A stretch of 35,036 nt of DNA from Sedimentisphaerales bacterium. Lineage in GTDB: Bacteria > Planctomycetota > Phycisphaerae > Sedimentisphaerales > Anaerobacaceae. The notes under the pieces are model-generated. The model made no database searches. It saw nothing but the letters and a program-made list of their open reading frames with translations, and was not told the DNA's origin. The position numbers and the translations under genes are program-made. Where the stretch lies: NCBI GenBank assembly GCA_016931715.1, contig JAFGEF010000070.1, forward strand, positions 1 through 35,036, in the 5' to 3' direction. Positions 16,511 to 23,293 of this stretch are shown piece after piece (the first letter of the stretch is position 1; each line of letters opens with the position of its first letter).

Positions 16511-18208
16511 TTATCTTCTTTCAATGCTTTTGTAGAAAGCGTTCGAGGCTTGTCCCCATTTTTCAACAGCGCCATCGCTCGAAAAGATATTCACTGCTGT
16601 TTTTATCGGTGAAGCGGTAATATTAATATTGCTGCCGCTCTCATTAAAATCCCAATATAATATAAGGTCCGACACCGATGCTCCCGCTTTAACTTCATTT
16701 ATTTCCGTCACGTTTAACGCCCGGCTGTAAATACGAACATCATCTATCAAACCATCCCAGTACATACTTTTAGTCCCGCAGCCCAGCAATAATTTGCTGA
16801 TCCCGGTCACTGTTCCATAAACAGGACCACGGTCATACAGCAGGACATTTAGAACTCCATCAATATATAGTTTTAAATGCGAATCGTTAACATCATTTTG
16901 CCATGTCAGTGCAAGATGCTGCCAGCCTGCAGTCTGCACTCCGGATGAGCTTTCGATTTGAGTAAATCCGGATGTTGTTCTGATGGATGCCTTAATTCCG
17001 CTTGTGCCTTTTCCCAAAACACCGTCACGGTCGTACCTGATACCAAGCTCCACGTCACTGTCTGTCGGCTCGCGAGTGAAAAAGATATCCCTGTCCTGGT
17101 TTATAACATCGGATTTTACCCATAGTGACAACGTAATTGCCGATAGCCCATTTAACGAGCCGGCCGCAGAATAATTTTCAATTTTATCATCAATTCCATC
17201 AAACTTCAGCGAGCCTTCATACAGTCCTTCCGTATGTTCCGTACCATTATATAAAATCGCATAGTCGTTATTGCCTGCCGAATCGGAAGTCGTTTCAAAT
17301 AATGTATTCCGAATAAACAATCCGCCGAGAACATTAAGGTCGGCATCGCCGTCGATGAGGACTCTGCCGCCAACCGCTGCAAGTCCTTCGATATTGACAG
17401 TCGCATCTTTGCCAATAATCAAATTACCAGTGACATATAATGCCGGCTGATTCTTTGCGGCTGTAAGACTCAGGCTCAAACCTGGCTGTATAGTCAAATT
17501 GCCGTTAACAAGCAGCATTCCGCTGACATCTTCGGAAAGGGTATAATCACCTGAATGATATGAAACACCCGATTTGCCGATAAAACCATTTACGGTGATT
17601 TCAGGCCACACCAACGACAAGTCACTTATATCGTATCTCCGGCCCGACTGTGTGCCGGAATAAGTATCAGCGAAAACGTCTCCATCGATTGTTCCGTTAT
17701 TATTCAATATACCGCCGCAATAAACATCCCCGTGTATCGCTACAGAACTTAACAGAGTTGTATTATTTCCCGCCCAAAACGATATACACGGGTCGAGACG
17801 TAATCGTGCTCTTAAATTGCTTTGCCCGATTTTCTCACCGTTTTTCAATTCGAAAGCATTACAGTCTATAATATAATTACATTGGTCCATCGGGTCGGAA
17901 TCATCATAAAAAACCGAAATATTATAATAATCATCACTCCCATCGACTAATTGGAGTCCCGAAGCTCCTGTATAGTATTCATCTTCCACATCCTGCGGAT
18001 TGAGAATGAGTCCCCTTGCATGCTCAAGACCCGATTCCGCCAGGTAATCCATCCGGCTGCGCAGAACCATATTTCTGCCGCAGGCCAATTCAATATCACT
18101 CTGTGACAGAAATCCCAGTGAAAGAATCGTTATCACCATAACGATAAACAGCACTACAAGGAGTGCTGCACCGGGTCTGGAATTATGTTTATTTATCCTT
18201 TTGCGCAT
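16511..18208 (-). CDS. K/PilX-type minor pseudopilin carrying a LamG (concanavalin-like) domain
   Basis: 565 residues. The N-terminus is a prepilin-like signal with cleavage G13/A14 followed by ALLVVLFIVMVITILSLGFL. The +5 Glu is absent (V18), as in tip pseudopilin GspK. The helix continues with MDYLAESGLEHARGLIL, a PilX/GspK signature. A middle section (about 145-310) has repeats such as IHGDVYCGGILNNNGTIDGDVF, a bactofilin-like or beta-helical scaffold. The C-terminal 200 residues form a LamG/concanavalin-like jelly roll: SLKFDGIDDKIE, ITLSLWVKSD, GWQHLALTWQND, LKLYIDGVLN, GLIDDVRIYSRALNVTEI. It ends 3 bases after the J-like gene stop, so the two are coupled. Its likely place is the pseudopilus tip, where the lectin-like fold could bind a glycan or matrix polymer. 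Confidence 0.8.
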   Translation of the reverse strand: MRKRINKHNSRPGAALLVVLFIVMVITILSLGFLSQSDIELACGRNMVLRSRMDYLAESGLEHARGLILNPQDVEDEYYTGASGLQLVDGSDDYYNISVFYDDSDPMDQCNYIIDCNAFELKNGEKIGQSNLRARLRLDPCISFWAGNNTTLLSSVAIHGDVYCGGILNNNGTIDGDVFADTYSGTQSGRRYDISDLSLVWPEITVNGFIGKSGVSYHSGDYTLSEDVSGMLLVNGNLTIQPGLSLSLTAAKNQPALYVTGNLIIGKDATVNIEGLAAVGGRVLIDGDADLNVLGGLFIRNTLFETTSDSAGNNDYAILYNGTEHTEGLYEGSLKFDGIDDKIENYSAAGSLNGLSAITLSLWVKSDVINQDRDIFFTREPTDSDVELGIRYDRDGVLGKGTSGIKASIRTTSGFTQIESSSGVQTAGWQHLALTWQNDVNDSHLKLYIDGVLNVLLYDRGPVYGTVTGISKLLLGCGTKSMYWDGLIDDVRIYSRALNVTEINEVKAGASVSDLILYWDFNESGSNINITASPIKTAVNIFSSDGAVEKWGQASNAFYKSIERR

Positions 18209-18211
18209 AAT

Positions 18212-18859
18212 TTAATCATCATCGCTTATAATGCAGCCGCTTTCATCAAGAAGATTTCCTTTCTGGCTTCTCAGAGCGGCATTTATCTGATATTTACGAA
18301 CAGTGTTGTTTTCGGCAATATCAAACGTAATATTTACAAACCTGCTGTTTGGCGGCAGTGTATCAAACCTGAAACTAACGTTAGCACACTCAGGTAATAA
18401 TTCAACTGTCTCCTCGTTACTGCTGTACAAAGACCACCAGTTAGTCGAAAATGCCCCGATTGAACCAGGCTCTATTTCAGAGACGTCCTCCGAAGGAAAA
18501 GTATAAAGCCGTAAATGGTCATTGCCTGATCCGCATTCGATAAAAACAACCTCGCCGATATTTATTTTATTATCGCAATTATCATCAGAACGCCAGACAG
18601 CTATATCATTATCACTTGCCGAACATATAAGATTACAATTCCTGATAAGCTCCTGAATCCTTAGTGTTGTTAATCGAACCTGCGTCTGTGTGCGGCGAAA
18701 ATCGCCTGTAGATTTATTGGCAGAGCTTAATGCAAAAGCAAGCGTAGAAATCGCAGTCAGCACTATGCTTGTAACAACCATAGCCACAAGCAGCTCGACT
18801 AATGTAAATCCTCTGTCGTTTTTTTTTATTTTCTCATACATTTTTTTTGCTTTATCCAC
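18212..18859 (-). CDS. gspJ: Minor pseudopilin, GspJ/PilW-like
   Basis: 215 residues from GTG 18859; an ATG at 18841 is an alternative, and neither has a strong ribosome binding site. The processing site is G17/F18 with Glu22 at +5 in DRGFTLVELLVAMVV. The body has the J/PilW pattern (RTQTQVRLTTLRIQELIRN) and a beta-rich C-terminal region. It probably joins the I/K tip complex. A 320-base repeat-filled gap separates it from the I-like gene upstream, and only 3 bases separate it from the K-like gene downstream. Confidence 0.82.
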   Translation of the reverse strand: MDKAKKMYEKIKKNDRGFTLVELLVAMVVTSIVLTAISTLAFALSSANKSTGDFRRTQTQVRLTTLRIQELIRNCNLICSASDNDIAVWRSDDNCDNKINIGEVVFIECGSGNDHLRLYTFPSEDVSEIEPGSIGAFSTNWWSLYSSNEETVELLPECANVSFRFDTLPPNSRFVNITFDIAENNTVRKYQINAALRSQKGNLLDESGCIISDDD

Positions 18860-18867
18860 AAACTTAT

Positions 18868-19168
18868 CATTCTGAAAGCCGCGAACAATCTCTTTCCTTT
18901 TCGCAAGCCAGATGTTTCGCTTCGCTCAACATGACAAATACGTGGGTGGCAGCCTCATCCTGTTTTTTTCAGGATGGGGATGTTAAACACATATCAAGCC
19001 ATCCCCAAGCTTGCGCTTGAGGATGCCACCCGTTAAAAGACTTAGTTTTATAAGAGCAAAACGGCTTTGTCATTCTGAACGCAGTGAAGAATCTGGCTCA
19101 CGAATAGAAATACCGTTACGTTTGTTCATTTTCGCAAGCCAGATGCTTCATTTCATTCAGCATGACAA
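18868..19168. repeat. Cluster of dispersed palindromic repeats inside the pseudopilin operon
   Basis: Two direct 40-base copies starting TTTTCGCAAGCCAGATG (18898-18937 and 19129-19168, 34/40 identical) flank a set of hairpins. CATCCTG (18956-18962) pairs with CAGGATG (18970-18976). GGGTGGCA (18944-18951) pairs with TGCCACCC (19024-19031). A CATCCCCAAGC-type stem pairs around 19000-19025 with one mismatch. A unit GTCATTCTGAACGCAGTGAAG (read within 19069-19098) is an inverted, 25/30 match to the second 40-base copy. Such 'HSERSEES' type palindromes are known dispersed, non-coding repeats of several phyla. The insert lies between the I and J genes. Confidence 0.8.
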
Positions 19169-19181
19169 TCATCATCGGTTT

Positions 19182-19634
19182 TCACTCGCTTATAAGCCGC
19201 TTTATTACCGCCATAGTCCTGCCGCTGTAATTTACCTGCACTGTAACAAGAATAAATCCTGTATCACTTGAATATACTCCCGGTGATACAGGAACATCAA
19301 CATACTCGCAAGATACAGTCCTGCTGAAATTCAAATACGCAGGATCAGTAAAGACATTATCATTTGCGTCTTTAACCTGCCCCTGGGGCTCGGAATAATT
19401 ATAAGCGGCAATTATCTGACCGCAGGGAGTATTAATAATCTCCTCAATCAAATCACTTGCCAGTTTCGAGGCTAAAGTGCTTCGCAAGCCTTCGGCCTGT
19501 ACAGATGCGCCGCTTGAAAAAGGCAGCAGCACACCGGCTGCTGCCATTCCCAACACTACCATAGCAATCATAGCTTCTGCGAGCGTAAATCCATATTTAC
19601 CCCCGCTGCTATGCCGCATTCGCTTAATAATCAT
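19182..19634 (-). CDS. gspI: Minor pseudopilin, GspI-like
   Basis: 150 residues from ATG 19634, which overlaps the end of the preceding pseudopilin gene by 11 bases, so translation is probably coupled; longer in-frame starts run deep into that gene. The prepilin site is G15/F16 with Glu20 at +5 in KYGFTLAEAMIAMVVLGM, where the AE pair is typical of I-type minor pseudopilins. The C-terminal half is beta-rich with CEYVDVPVSPG and VTVQVNYSGRTMAVIKRLI. I-type pseudopilins start assembly of the tip with J and K, both encoded directly downstream. Confidence 0.8.
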   Translation of the reverse strand: MIIKRMRHSSGGKYGFTLAEAMIAMVVLGMAAAGVLLPFSSGASVQAEGLRSTLASKLASDLIEEIINTPCGQIIAAYNYSEPQGQVKDANDNVFTDPAYLNFSRTVSCEYVDVPVSPGVYSSDTGFILVTVQVNYSGRTMAVIKRLISE

Positions 19635-20151
19635 AATATCTCGTGCCGTTCTTATCTGTTCCGGGCGAATCAGCCCGAACTTCTCCTGTAGAAGCCTTAT
19701 ACACCCAGCCATGACTGTTATCGCCGTCAGTAGGGAAACTCTCACCATCACCAATCATTTGGACAGTACGTAATTTATTCAAAGGATTCACTGGTATCAT
19801 CTGCATGTACGGCCCGCGCTCATAACCGGCAGTTCCAACTGCCGCAGTTTGACCTGCATCATTGCTTGCTAATGTCGCCTGGTTAACAAAGGTCTGTTCA
19901 TCAACAGCAGAACCTGCTCCATCTGTATAACCGGGAGTTACGTCAAGATGATGTATCTTGTAAATTAAAGCAAACCTTTTAAGCAACTGCAAATCAATGC
20001 CAAGTGAACTTTCCTGTGAAGATAAAACGCTGCCCGAAGCAAACGGTATCACTACCGCAGCAAGAATTCCGAGAATAACAACGACAATCAGAATCTCTAC
20101 AAGCGTGAAAGCCGAAATATTATGCTTTTTATGTTTTCCTTGTTCGTTCAT
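19624..20151 (-). CDS. Second G-type pseudopilin with Ala at the processing -1 position
   Basis: 175 residues. The N-terminal helix SAFTLVEILIVVVILGILAA matches major pseudopilins, but the residue before the cleavage site is Ala14 rather than the nearly invariant Gly (S13-A14/F15). The C-terminal part shares the G-family ending with the upstream gene (GWVYKASTGEVRAD against GWIYNTVTGEVKAN) and the YMQMIPVNPL / YLQKLPSNQF pair. It is therefore a paralogue, perhaps a minor variant of the fibre or a specialised subunit. A hairpin with a T-run separates it from the major gene, so its expression is probably lower. Confidence 0.8.
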   Translation of the reverse strand: MNEQGKHKKHNISAFTLVEILIVVVILGILAAVVIPFASGSVLSSQESSLGIDLQLLKRFALIYKIHHLDVTPGYTDGAGSAVDEQTFVNQATLASNDAGQTAAVGTAGYERGPYMQMIPVNPLNKLRTVQMIGDGESFPTDGDNSHGWVYKASTGEVRADSPGTDKNGTRYYDY

Positions 20152-20164
20152 TTTTGTCGCCTTT

Positions 20165-20215
20165 ATTAAAAAGGCTGACCGGCAGTGGATATTAGGTGCG
20201 GGTCAGCCTGTTTTT
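20165..20215 (-). terminator. Intercistronic intrinsic terminator below the major pseudopilin gene
   Basis: AGGCTGACC (20172-20180) pairs perfectly with GGTCAGCCT (20201-20209). On the - strand the stem is followed by TTTTTAATAAAG; a short T-run also follows on the + strand. It lies between the major pseudopilin stop (20281) and the next start (20151). Partial termination here would give an excess of major subunit over the rest of the locus. Confidence 0.75.
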
Positions 20216-20280
20216 ATTTATTATCAATTTGCTGATAGTTATGCTGATTTTATATCATACTATACCAGCATATTTTTCAG

Positions 20281-20757
20281 TTACAGACTCCAGTGAACGT
20301 TGCTGTCATATGTATCGTTGGCTTTAACCTCACCGGTTACAGTATTGTATATCCAGCCAGATGTACCATCAGGAGCTGCTGGTGTAGTAGCAGCTGAAGT
20401 TACATCATTCTGATTGGCAGCAATTGAGATAAACTGATTAGACGGAAGCTTTTGCAGATAAGGACCATAAACGCCATCTCCAGGTGCCTGTGGATCAGCA
20501 AGAGATCCATCATTAAGAGTGTAACCTGTCATAGACTCTTCGAAAGTAACACCATTAATTCCCGGCAGATTATCATTATGCTGTATCTTATACAGTTCTA
20601 TTTGCGAACGCATTGACTGCAAATCACTGCAAAGACTTGATGTTTTGGCTTCTGTGCTGGCATCTGTGAATTGAGGAATTACGATTGCGGCAAGAATGCC
20701 AAGAATAACAACTACGATCAATATTTCGACTAATGTAAAACCTTTTGTAGATCTCAT
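20281..20757 (-). CDS. gspG: Major pseudopilin, GspG/PilA-like
   Basis: 158 residues. A short leader (MRSTKG) is followed by the canonical FTLVEILIVVVILGILAAIV with Glu at +5. The body has the G-type layout: helix, LYKIQHNDNLPG, a variable loop, GVYGPYLQKLPSNQF, and the closing GWIYNTVTGEVKAN hairpin. It has the best ribosome binding site of the locus (AAGGGG, 8 bases before the ATG), is the first gene of the - strand series and is followed by a terminator, all of which fit the abundant fibre subunit. Whether the fibre is a type IV pilus or a pseudopilus for secretion cannot be settled from sequence. Confidence 0.9.
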   Translation of the reverse strand: MRSTKGFTLVEILIVVVILGILAAIVIPQFTDASTEAKTSSLCSDLQSMRSQIELYKIQHNDNLPGINGVTFEESMTGYTLNDGSLADPQAPGDGVYGPYLQKLPSNQFISIAANQNDVTSAATTPAAPDGTSGWIYNTVTGEVKANDTYDSNVHWSL

Positions 20758-20829
20758 TTTTTTTACCCCTTAAATATTTGTTTTTTGATTAAAATTCGAT
20801 TTTGTGTTTTTTACTCCGTCCTGTTGAGA

Positions 20830-20848
20830 GTATCGACCCAATCGATAC
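20830..20848. other. Small hairpin in the leader of the major pseudopilin gene
   Basis: GTATCG (20830-20835) and CGATAC (20843-20848) form a perfect 6-bp stem with a 7-nt loop, about 73 bases before the start codon. It may protect the 5' end of an abundant mRNA. No riboswitch class could be recognised. Confidence 0.35.
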
Positions 20849-21028
20849 CCGACTTAACCATTACTCTTTTCTTCTATTCATTCCTCCAAAAAATTTTGAT
20901 ACTTTAAGGCAACCTTCAAATCTCTACATCAAAAATTCGTTCGAATATTTAACTAACAACGGAATTTACATAACGTCCGAAAACTATTTTTTTGATTTTT
21001 CCGCAAGCTGTGTTAGCCATCCAAACAA

Positions 21029-21056
21029 AATATAGAAAATAATAAATTATGTGCAA
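21029..21056 (-). promoter_or_regulatory. Candidate promoter of the pilus/secretion locus
   Basis: On the - strand TTGCAC (21056-21051) and TATATT (21034-21029) are 16 bases apart in a very A+T-rich region. The -10 is good and the -35 weak. It would give a leader of about 265 nt before the major pseudopilin gene. Confidence 0.3.
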
Positions 21057-21060
21057 AATA

Positions 21061-21130
21061 TTATGAAAAAATATTTTCAGTCTTTCATAAAATAAAAACA
21101 CAAAACGGGCGTTTTTTGTGATAAAAAACG
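21061..21130. promoter_or_regulatory. Stacked inverted repeats between divergent promoters, possible operators
   Basis: TTATGAAA (21061-21068) pairs with TTTCATAA (21083-21090), and CGTTTTTT (21110-21117) pairs with AAAAAACG (21123-21130), 5-nt spacer. Both are perfect 8-bp repeats lying between the candidate - strand promoter and the + strand promoter at 21138. They could be regulator sites or simply A+T-rich palindromes. The whole gap 20758-21250 contains no gene. Confidence 0.35.
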
Positions 21131-21137
21131 ATTTTTC

Positions 21138-21166
21138 TTGACAAAAATGCCATAAATAGTTATTCT
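21138..21166 (+). promoter_or_regulatory. Sigma70-type promoter of the exported helical protein
   Basis: TTGACA (21138-21143), a 17-base spacer and TATTCT (21161-21166). The predicted start near 21173 leaves a leader of about 78 nt before ATG 21251. Confidence 0.6.
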
Positions 21167-21250
21167 AAAGTAAATGAAATTCTTAAGCTTGAGTTGCTTT
21201 AAGCGGATTGACTATTAAAAACTAAATCGTTTTTCTTTGGAATATCTACG

Positions 21251-22357
21251 ATGAAGATAAAATGGGTATTTTGTACAATTTTGATATTTTTATCTGTCTT
21301 AAAGATACAAACCAATCTTCAAGCCGCTGCCGCAAGCCAAATCAACAATATCCTGAATAAAACCGTACTTACCGAACAGGATAAACAAATCATTGATGAT
21401 TATATTCGAGAAACCATAAATGCACTGCTCAACGAAAATAATCTTTCTAAAATAGCCAGACACCGCGAGGTTATTCTCAGCAGAAAAGGCAGCCAGGTTC
21501 AATATGTTCAGCAATTCAACGAATCGACTGAAAAATACATAACTGAAGCATTTAATACAATTAAAACATTAAAACCTGCTGAAAAACAGTCCATTATTGC
21601 AGCCAACCTGCTGATTCTAATCGATAAACTTGAAAATATACAATTTGCCATTCCTGCGATGAACTTGCTTGAAGATAAAAATATAGTTGTTCGCTATTGG
21701 GCTGTTCAGTGCCTGACAAATCCCAATATTATAGCCCGGTTAAATTCCGGTCAGGCATCCAATCCTAACCTGCCGCAGGAAATAACGGCAAAATTTAAGT
21801 CTATCGTACCAGGCAGCAGCCCTGAAATATTAAACTCTATAGCAAGATACGCCGCCGGCATAAATATCACGCAGGGCGAGGAATTACTTTTGCAGATTGC
21901 CGATCAGAGAATAAGAAGCTATGCCGACTGGTCCATTAAGCTCGAGTATATTGATACTAACTTACTCAAATTGATTGAAAGCAAAATCTCTAATCCTTCA
22001 GATAAAACCGATGTTTCGGCTCTTGCCCGGCGGTTTGCTCAATTGTATTCTTATGCGATACAGAGATATGCCGCGGGCTTCGATACACTTAACTCCATCC
22101 AAAAAGCACAATTAGCGACATTAATAGTCGAGATTGAGGACAAGTGCATAAAAAATATGACTGGTTCGCAGCAAACTCTGCGAAAAGCACTCGAGACAGA
22201 ACAGCTTCAGGCTCTCATGGCTGAGCATAACATACTTCTCGGAAGTGACACAGCACAGGGCAAGCTCCCGTTGAAATATAAGTTCAATTACGGCAGAACC
22301 GACACCGGCTCAGCAAGAACAGCCCCGCAGCTTTTACCCAGACAAAATCAACAATGA
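21251..22357 (+). CDS. Exported all-helical protein of unknown function (HEAT-like)
   Basis: 368 residues. A signal peptide (KIKWVFCTILIFLSVL, cleavage near LQAAAA) is followed by an almost wholly alpha-helical, polar body. Segments such as IPAMNLLEDKNIVVRYWAVQCL look like HEAT-type repeats, and the last 30 residues are Arg/Thr/Gln-rich and probably disordered. It has its own promoter and is not in an operon. It lies back to back with the pilus locus, so the two could share regulation from the common intergenic region. A weak GGA lies 9 bases before the ATG. No family was recognised. It probably acts in the periplasm. Confidence 0.75.
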   Translation: MKIKWVFCTILIFLSVLKIQTNLQAAAASQINNILNKTVLTEQDKQIIDDYIRETINALLNENNLSKIARHREVILSRKGSQVQYVQQFNESTEKYITEAFNTIKTLKPAEKQSIIAANLLILIDKLENIQFAIPAMNLLEDKNIVVRYWAVQCLTNPNIIARLNSGQASNPNLPQEITAKFKSIVPGSSPEILNSIARYAAGINITQGEELLLQIADQRIRSYADWSIKLEYIDTNLLKLIESKISNPSDKTDVSALARRFAQLYSYAIQRYAAGFDTLNSIQKAQLATLIVEIEDKCIKNMTGSQQTLRKALETEQLQALMAEHNILLGSDTAQGKLPLKYKFNYGRTDTGSARTAPQLLPRQNQQ

Positions 22358-22366
22358 GCGATTTTG

Positions 22367-22402
22367 GGATTGCTGCGTCTGCTTGCAGCAGTTCCGAATG
22401 AC
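22367..22402. repeat. Degenerate copy of a dispersed palindromic repeat
   Basis: The segment GGATTGCTGCGTC...GAATGAC resembles the right half of the unit at 33833-33869 (GGATTGCCGCGCCGTC...CAATGAC). It contains a 6-bp stem TGCTGC/GCAGCA. It follows the stop at 22357 by 10 bases and may serve as a transcript end. Confidence 0.5.
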
Positions 22403-22498
22403 GAAAATAGAATTTTGTTGTGAAGGATTACGATAAAGTAAAAGTTCCTGCAAACGATACGTCCCATCAAATTAAATTACAAAAACTGTAAGAAAATA

Positions 22499-22777
22499 TC
22501 AAAAATGTTCGTTCTGGAATTGGCCGCCTATGCCGCTCGGTCCTATGCTGACCAGCGGCATTGCAGGCACACGTCCTAAACGCGAATGCGTCTTGTTGTT
22601 ATGTTGACGGCTTGGAATAATAACATCTCTGATACACTCGAACTCTTCAGGTTCTCGAGTTCCGATATAGCGGCATACGCTTGCCCATTGCGCCGGGTCT
22701 ATCCCATCGGTAAGTGCGCACCATACACCGGTTTCGGCAACTGACGGTTCGGAAAATAACAAGCCTTGAGATACCAT
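22499..22777 (-). CDS. Small conserved-looking hypothetical protein (92 residues)
   Basis: 92 residues from ATG 22777. The start is decided by AAGGAG 7 bases upstream; an in-frame start at 22807 has none. The protein is soluble, without signal or membrane segment, and contains ETGVWCALTDGIDPAQWASV and a Gly/Pro-rich C-terminus (MPLVSIGPSGIGGQ). The two Cys and the strong ribosome binding site argue for a real gene. It has its own promoter (22884-22912) and sits downstream of rpmH where rnpA would be found in many bacteria, but it bears no resemblance to RNase P protein. I do not recognise the family. Confidence 0.65.
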   Translation of the reverse strand: MVSQGLLFSEPSVAETGVWCALTDGIDPAQWASVCRYIGTREPEEFECIRDVIIPSRQHNNKTHSRLGRVPAMPLVSIGPSGIGGQFQNEHF

Positions 22778-22883
22778 AAGCTTTCTCCTTAAAAAACAAC
22801 CAACCATAATTATTATTTAAGAAGGGCTTCGGTTTGACATGCTAAAACAGAGGTCGGTTCCACCCTTGGAACAACTGGATAGC

Positions 22884-22912
22884 AGGATAATATCCGCAGT
22901 ATATTATGTCAA
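22884..22912 (-). promoter_or_regulatory. Promoter of the 92-residue gene
   Basis: On the - strand TTGACA (22912-22907), a 17-base spacer and TATCCT (22889-22884). The roughly 100-nt leader contains a 5-bp hairpin GTTCC/GGAAC and the ribosome binding site AAGGAG. Confidence 0.6.
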
Positions 22913-22959
22913 GAAAAAAAGGCAATTATGAATAAAATTACACTGTTTCGCAATTAATC

Positions 22960-23094
22960 CTATTTCATAATATTAACGGACCTTCCGACGCGGCGTTTCC
23001 TGTTCAGGATTTTCCGCCCTTTTTTCGTTGAGGTTCTTTTCAAAAATCCACTCTTGCGGCTCTTCTTGACCTTACTGAGACGATGATTTTCCAT
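22960..23094 (-). CDS. rpmH: Ribosomal protein bL34
   Basis: 44 residues, ATG 23094 to TAG 22960-22962, easily missed because of its size. The sequence is very basic and follows the L34 pattern: HRLSKVKKSRKSGF, then KRTSTKKGRKILNRKRRVGR, matching the 'R...G F ..R..T..GR.vl..RR.kGR' core of the family. L34 is a small protein of the large ribosomal subunit that lies buried in 23S rRNA. AGGG lies 9 bases upstream of the start. It stands alone: there is no rnpA or yidC downstream and no DnaA-box cluster nearby, unlike the usual rpmH-rnpA arrangement. The first residues (MENHRLSK) differ from the common MKRTYQPS start, which I also see in my recollection of planctomycete L34. High confidence. Confidence 0.9.
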   Translation of the reverse strand: MENHRLSKVKKSRKSGFLKRTSTKKGRKILNRKRRVGRSVNIMK

Positions 23095-23251
23095 AAATTC
23101 TACCCTGATAAATAGATGAGCAGATAAGCACTCATCTACTCATAAACCATATATATAAACTCATTTTTTCTAATTTTAACATTAGAGCGGCATTTTATCA
23201 ATACCTTTTATTTTGTCATCACAAATTCTGCCGGAAATAGAAAATATCTGC

Positions 23252-23278
23252 AAAAACCTGCAATCCCGCGGGGCATTG
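23252..23278 (-). terminator. Possible terminator after the lipoprotein gene
   Basis: On the - strand CAATGCCC/GGGATTG (23278-23261, one bulged G, 3-nt loop) is followed after four bases by TTTTT (23256-23252). It lies 16 bases past the stop at 23294. The stem is imperfect. Confidence 0.4.
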
Positions 23279-23293
23279 AGAATATTATGTGTT

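Noticed and set aside
18852-18860. Perfect DnaA-box-like TTATCCACA near the start of the J-type gene
   Set aside because: It is single and lies within the codon region for the start of gspJ; no further boxes, A+T-rich unwinding element or dnaA/dnaN genes are nearby.
18898-19271. Open frame across the repeats giving 'CHSERSEES'
   Set aside because: This translation is typical of a dispersed palindromic repeat and not a protein.
20821-20881. Tiny coupled frames on the - strand in the pilin leader (an ATG frame of 6 codons and one of 16 codons)
   Set aside because: GGAGGA is directly adjacent to the first ATG and the second has no proper ribosome binding site; no sign of conservation can be judged.
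21003-21023. Possible sigma54 promoter on the - strand (TGGC...TTGC) ahead of the major pseudopilin
   Set aside because: The distance between the GG and GC elements is 12 bases rather than the required 10, so it does not fit the -24/-12 rule.
23100-23290. Origin-like or riboswitch-like content upstream of rpmH
   Set aside because: No DnaA boxes, no GATC cluster and no recognisable riboswitch motif; only a 6-bp palindrome near 23169-23186.
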